Assembly (NCBI RefSeq): GCF_002531725.1
Contig: NZ_NWSQ01000001.1
Span: forward strand, 248,001-312,000
Origin: Rhizobium sp. L43
GTDB lineage: Bacteria > Pseudomonadota > Alphaproteobacteria > Rhizobiales > Rhizobiaceae
Direction: 5' to 3'
Length of the DNA stretch: 64,000 nucleotides
Part shown: positions 60,949-64,000 of the stretch, in pieces
Layout: each line of letters starts with the position of its first letter
Position numbering within the stretch: the stretch's first letter is position 1
Translations under genes and position numbers: made by a program
Notes under the pieces: generated by a model
Database searches by the model: none
Told to the model about the DNA's origin: nothing
What the model saw: the letters and a program-made list of their open reading frames with translations, nothing else

Positions 60949-63531
60949 ATGCCCAAGTTTCACCACGTCAGGAGACTGTGCGCTTATTTGCTGATCGTCG
61001 CGGCAATGCTGCTGTCGATCGGCACGGCGCAGGCCGCCACGACCGAAGGCGAGAGCGGACGCCGCGTCGCCCTCGTGATCGGCAACTCGGTCTATAAGAC
61101 GCTGCCCTCGCTCCCCAATCCCGCCAATGATGTCGAAGAGGTCGCCACCACGCTGCGGGCGGCCGGTTTCGACGTGACGATCGGCGTCAATGTCGACCGC
61201 ATCGGGCTCGAGGATACGGTCCGCCGCTTCCTGCGTTCGACCAGCCATGCCGAGGCCGGCCTGATCTATTATTCGGGCCACGGCATCCAGGTGGGCGGAC
61301 AGAATTTCCTCGTGCCGGTCGATGCGACGCTGGAGACGCCCTATGACGTCGAGACGCAGACCATGCCGCTCGACCTGATCCTGAACCATCTGAAACAGAA
61401 TTCGCGGGTGCAGCTGATCTTTCTCGATGCCTGCCGCAACAATCCCTTCAATGCCCAGAAATTCTGGATGGCGGAAAAGCTGGAACCGGTCGGCGCCACC
61501 CGCGGCCTTGCGCGCATCGACAGCGATCTCGGCAGCCTGATCGCCTTTTCGACAGAACCCGGCCAGGTGGCGCTCGATGGCGAGGGCGCACTCAGCCCCT
61601 ATTCCGAATCCTTCATCAAACGCGCCAGCGAACCCAACAAGGAAATCCGCCAGGTCCTGACCGACGTGCGCCGCGACGTGATCGCCATGACCAACGGCAA
61701 GCAGGTGCCCTGGGAAAACTCCTCGCTGATGGACAGCTTCTATTTCATCCCGGCGCCGCCGCCGCCGAGCGTCGAAGCGATGCAGCAGGTGAGCGTGCCG
61801 GAGGGGGCAGCCGCCACGAAGCTGCCGATCGCCCCGCCGCATGACGAGACCGGCGCAGCACTGCTCGTCACCGTCAACCAGCTTCCCAAGACCGGCACAC
61901 TCAGCTTCGACGACAAGCCCGTCGAGCAGGGCGCCAAGATGCCGGCAGCAGCGCTGACGGCGCTGTCTTATGATTCCTCAGGCGTTGCCGCCGGAACCGT
62001 CGGTCTGATCGGTTACACCGTCAGCGATCCCTATGGCCAGGCGACGCAGGGCGTCGTCGCCATTACCGTCTCGGCGGATGCCGGCGCCAAGCTCGCCCAG
62101 CTCGAACAGCAAAAGCAGCTGCGGCTTGCCGATGCCGATGCCTATCTGAAGACCCTGCCACGCGACGTCGACACGACGATCGGCGTCGGCCCGGTTGAAG
62201 CCGGCCTGCCTGCCGTTCCGGCATCGGCCGCGGAGATGACCTTCAAGGTCGCGGCCCTGCCCGACGAGGGCACGCTGCGCGCCGGAGACCGGGTGATCGG
62301 GTTCGGCCATGTGCTTGAAGCCGCCGATATTCCGGCGCTTGCCTACGAGCCTCAGATCGGCACCGAAAACCAGCCTTTCGCCCTGACGCTGCAGGCCGCC
62401 AATGATAATCTGCCGCCGGCCACCATCACCTTCAAGCCGGCGCTCGACGCCTGCGACACCGCAGCCGCAGCCCCGCTCGACCTGCAGGGCGTGACAGCAG
62501 GCAAACTGCCGAACGAGATCGACCCCGATGATGCACTGCCGGCCTGTGCGGAGGCGATAAAGGCCTATCCCACGGTGGCGCGTTTCGTCTATCAGCTCGG
62601 CCGCGCCCAGCTTGCCAACCGTGACGCCAAGACGGCTTTTGCGACAATCAAGAAGGCGATGGATGCCGGGCATGTCAGGGCGATCTACGAACTGTCGAGC
62701 CTCTACGAATTCGGCGCCTCCGTCCCGCGCGACGCAGCCAAGGCAAGCGAGATCGCTAAGGGTGGTGCGGCCAAAGGCGATCCCTTTGCTCTCCACAGCT
62801 ACGGCAAGGCGCTCTACTACGGCCGCGGCACCAAGGCCGATCAGCAGCTGGGGTTGCGCCTGATGCTGCAGGCCGCCGATCTCGGCCATACCTATGCGAT
62901 GAATGAGCTCGGCTATATCTTCCTGAACGGCATCAACGTTCCGGCCGATCCGGAGCGGGCTATTCGATTCTACGAGGCCGGCGTCCAGCGCAACGATATC
63001 TATTCGCTGAACAATCTTGCCCTCGTCTACCGTTTCGGAAAAGGCGCTCCGGAGGATCTGCCGAAAGCGCTCGACCTTTTCACGCGGGCGGCAGAGGGCG
63101 GTCAGCCCTATGCTCCGACAAACCTCGGGCGCATGTACCGCGACGGCATCGGCGTTGCCGCGGACAAGGCGGAAGCGGTGAAGTGGCTGGAGATGGGCGC
63201 CGAACGCGGCGACTATTGGGGGGCGCTGGACCGCGCGATACTGGCGAAGGAAGACGCTGCCGAGGCTGACAGTCTTGCAACGGCAGCGCGTTATTTCGCG
63301 CTGGCAACCGCCATCAATATGCCGGGCAGCGGCGACCCGAAGAACCAGGCGAAGGCCGCACTCAAGACCTTGCCGAATGCTGCAAAGAAGAAAGCGGAGG
63401 AGACCTTTGCCGCCGAGCTGACCGCTCAGGAGAAAAAGGCGCTTCCGAAGACCAAGTCGCTCGACGACAGGCTCGTTCAGCTCGCCAAAGCGACATGGGT
63501 CAAGCGAAATCCGAGGTACGATCTGTTCTAA
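60949..63531 (+). CDS. exported caspase-like (peptidase C14) protein with Sel1 repeats
   Basis: 860 residues. Signal peptide (CAYLLIVAAMLLSIGTAQAA), then a caspase-fold domain (GRRVALVIGNSVYKTLPSLP, NPANDVEEVATTLRAAGFDV) with both catalytic residues: His111 in YYSGHGIQVGG and Cys162 in FLDACRNNPF. A middle region has two related ~90-residue segments. The C-terminal third is a run of Sel1/TPR-type repeats (YELSSLYEFGASVPRDAAKA, LNNLALVYRFGKGAPEDLPK, PTNLGRMYRDGIGVAADKAE). Such orthocaspases act in the periplasm, but substrate and function are unknown. Start at 60949 is the first ATG with a signal peptide. Confidence 0.88.
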   Translation: MPKFHHVRRLCAYLLIVAAMLLSIGTAQAATTEGESGRRVALVIGNSVYKTLPSLPNPANDVEEVATTLRAAGFDVTIGVNVDRIGLEDTVRRFLRSTSHAEAGLIYYSGHGIQVGGQNFLVPVDATLETPYDVETQTMPLDLILNHLKQNSRVQLIFLDACRNNPFNAQKFWMAEKLEPVGATRGLARIDSDLGSLIAFSTEPGQVALDGEGALSPYSESFIKRASEPNKEIRQVLTDVRRDVIAMTNGKQVPWENSSLMDSFYFIPAPPPPSVEAMQQVSVPEGAAATKLPIAPPHDETGAALLVTVNQLPKTGTLSFDDKPVEQGAKMPAAALTALSYDSSGVAAGTVGLIGYTVSDPYGQATQGVVAITVSADAGAKLAQLEQQKQLRLADADAYLKTLPRDVDTTIGVGPVEAGLPAVPASAAEMTFKVAALPDEGTLRAGDRVIGFGHVLEAADIPALAYEPQIGTENQPFALTLQAANDNLPPATITFKPALDACDTAAAAPLDLQGVTAGKLPNEIDPDDALPACAEAIKAYPTVARFVYQLGRAQLANRDAKTAFATIKKAMDAGHVRAIYELSSLYEFGASVPRDAAKASEIAKGGAAKGDPFALHSYGKALYYGRGTKADQQLGLRLMLQAADLGHTYAMNELGYIFLNGINVPADPERAIRFYEAGVQRNDIYSLNNLALVYRFGKGAPEDLPKALDLFTRAAEGGQPYAPTNLGRMYRDGIGVAADKAEAVKWLEMGAERGDYWGALDRAILAKEDAAEADSLATAARYFALATAINMPGSGDPKNQAKAALKTLPNAAKKKAEETFAAELTAQEKKALPKTKSLDDRLVQLAKATWVKRNPRYDLF

Positions 63532-63555
63532 AACGGCGATCTGGGGGCGCCCGTC

Positions 63556-64000
63556 ATGACAAGAAAGCTCATCATTCGTGCTCTGCTTTGCTCGACCTTC
63601 CTTGCAGGCTCCGGCGCAATCTTGCAGAGTTGCATCTTCGACCCAGGCGCCAGGACGCTGTTCGCCAGTGAAGAGCCGGCCAGAAACGCTACTCCGGCCA
63701 GAAACGCTACGCCTGCCAGTAAAACCACGCCCACCGTCAGAAGGGTGGCCGCAAGGAGCACTCAACCGGCTTTCGTCCGCTCCGAGAATAGTTCCAGTGG
63801 GAATTCCAGCTCTGGCGGCGGCATGGGCGGCGGCGGCTCAAGCAGTTCATCGAGCTCCAGCGGCGGTTCGTGGTCCGATCGCCGCCTGAAGACCGATATC
63901 CGTCGGCTCGGCACCTCGGCCCAGGGCATACCGGCCTATGCCTTCCGCTACATCTGGGGCGGCCCGATGTTCGTCGGCACGATGGCGCAGGATCTTTTGG
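63556..64000 (+). CDS. exported protein with S74-type intramolecular chaperone domain (truncated by window end)
   Basis: 148 codons visible, no stop before 64000. N-terminal signal sequence (RALLCSTFLAGSGAILQSC), perhaps with a weak lipobox at ILQSC. A duplicated ARNATP motif follows (ARNATPARNATPAS), then a Gly/Ser-rich linker. The end SDRRLKTDIRRLGTSAQGIP, then YAFRYIWGGPMFVGTMAQDL, is the classical peptidase S74/intramolecular chaperone motif of phage tail fibres and some bacterial surface proteins. It starts 24 bp after the caspase-like gene. Confidence 0.75.
   Translation, partial: MTRKLIIRALLCSTFLAGSGAILQSCIFDPGARTLFASEEPARNATPARNATPASKTTPTVRRVAARSTQPAFVRSENSSSGNSSSGGGMGGGGSSSSSSSSGGSWSDRRLKTDIRRLGTSAQGIPAYAFRYIWGGPMFVGTMAQDLL

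Overview
The window looks like part of a secondary replicon (chromid) of a Rhizobium of the R. leguminosarum / R. etli group. The evidence is high-GC alphaproteobacterial coding sequence, a complete repABC replication/partition cassette with its antisense RNA and parS sites, a DUF1612-type protein of the kind that accompanies rhizobial repABC loci, and several dispersed rhizobial palindromic repeats. Housekeeping-like pathways (cobalamin cobF-cobM, NAD nadABC) lie next to repABC. This matches what is published for R. etli p42e and its R. leguminosarum counterpart, but the species assignment is inference.

Layout. 1-10 kb: the 3' part of an ABC exporter, a small glycine-zipper exported protein, two LacI regulators facing an MFS transporter, a Bcr/CflA-type efflux pump with a divergent TetR gene, an orphan response regulator, an L,D-transpeptidase and an exported MsrA. 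10-18 kb: a bacterial alpha-2-macroglobulin (thioester type, PAN-like N-terminus) coupled to pbpC, then an Lrp/AsnC regulator. 18-28 kb: an EntS-like MFS protein, treY, a CueR-controlled copper ATPase plus cueR, an ECF sigma/anti-sigma pair, and a Bax-inhibitor-1 family membrane protein. 28-33 kb: repABC on the minus strand. 33-40 kb: cobFGHIJ-K-LM, with cobK inverted. 40-46 kb: an isomerase and a LacI gene divergent from a MocD/MocE/MocF-like oxygenase operon that ends in an atypical PanB-like protein. 46-50.6 kb: a NadQ-type Nudix regulator and nadABC, with two matching operators at the nadA promoter.

50.8-55.2 kb is the most unusual part. A BTAD/TPR regulator precedes a 47-residue Cys-free peptide gene, a YcaO gene and a tfuA-like gene. 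This has the organisation of a ribosomally made, post-translationally modified peptide (RiPP) locus of the YcaO-TfuA (trifolitoxin/thioamide) type. The ycaO gene carries an in-frame 102-bp palindromic repeat near its 5' end. Downstream is an array of about 20-bp-phased TTGATC repeats and an XRE regulator. 56-60.7 kb: an L-fucose/L-fuconate catabolic set (lactonase-type amidohydrolase, IclR regulator, SDR dehydrogenase, L-fuconate dehydratase). 60.9-64 kb: an exported caspase-like protein with Sel1 repeats, then the start of an exported protein with an S74-type chaperone domain, cut by the window end.

Starts were chosen from ribosome binding sites and family alignment by eye. No database search was possible, so names rest on recognised motifs and gene order.
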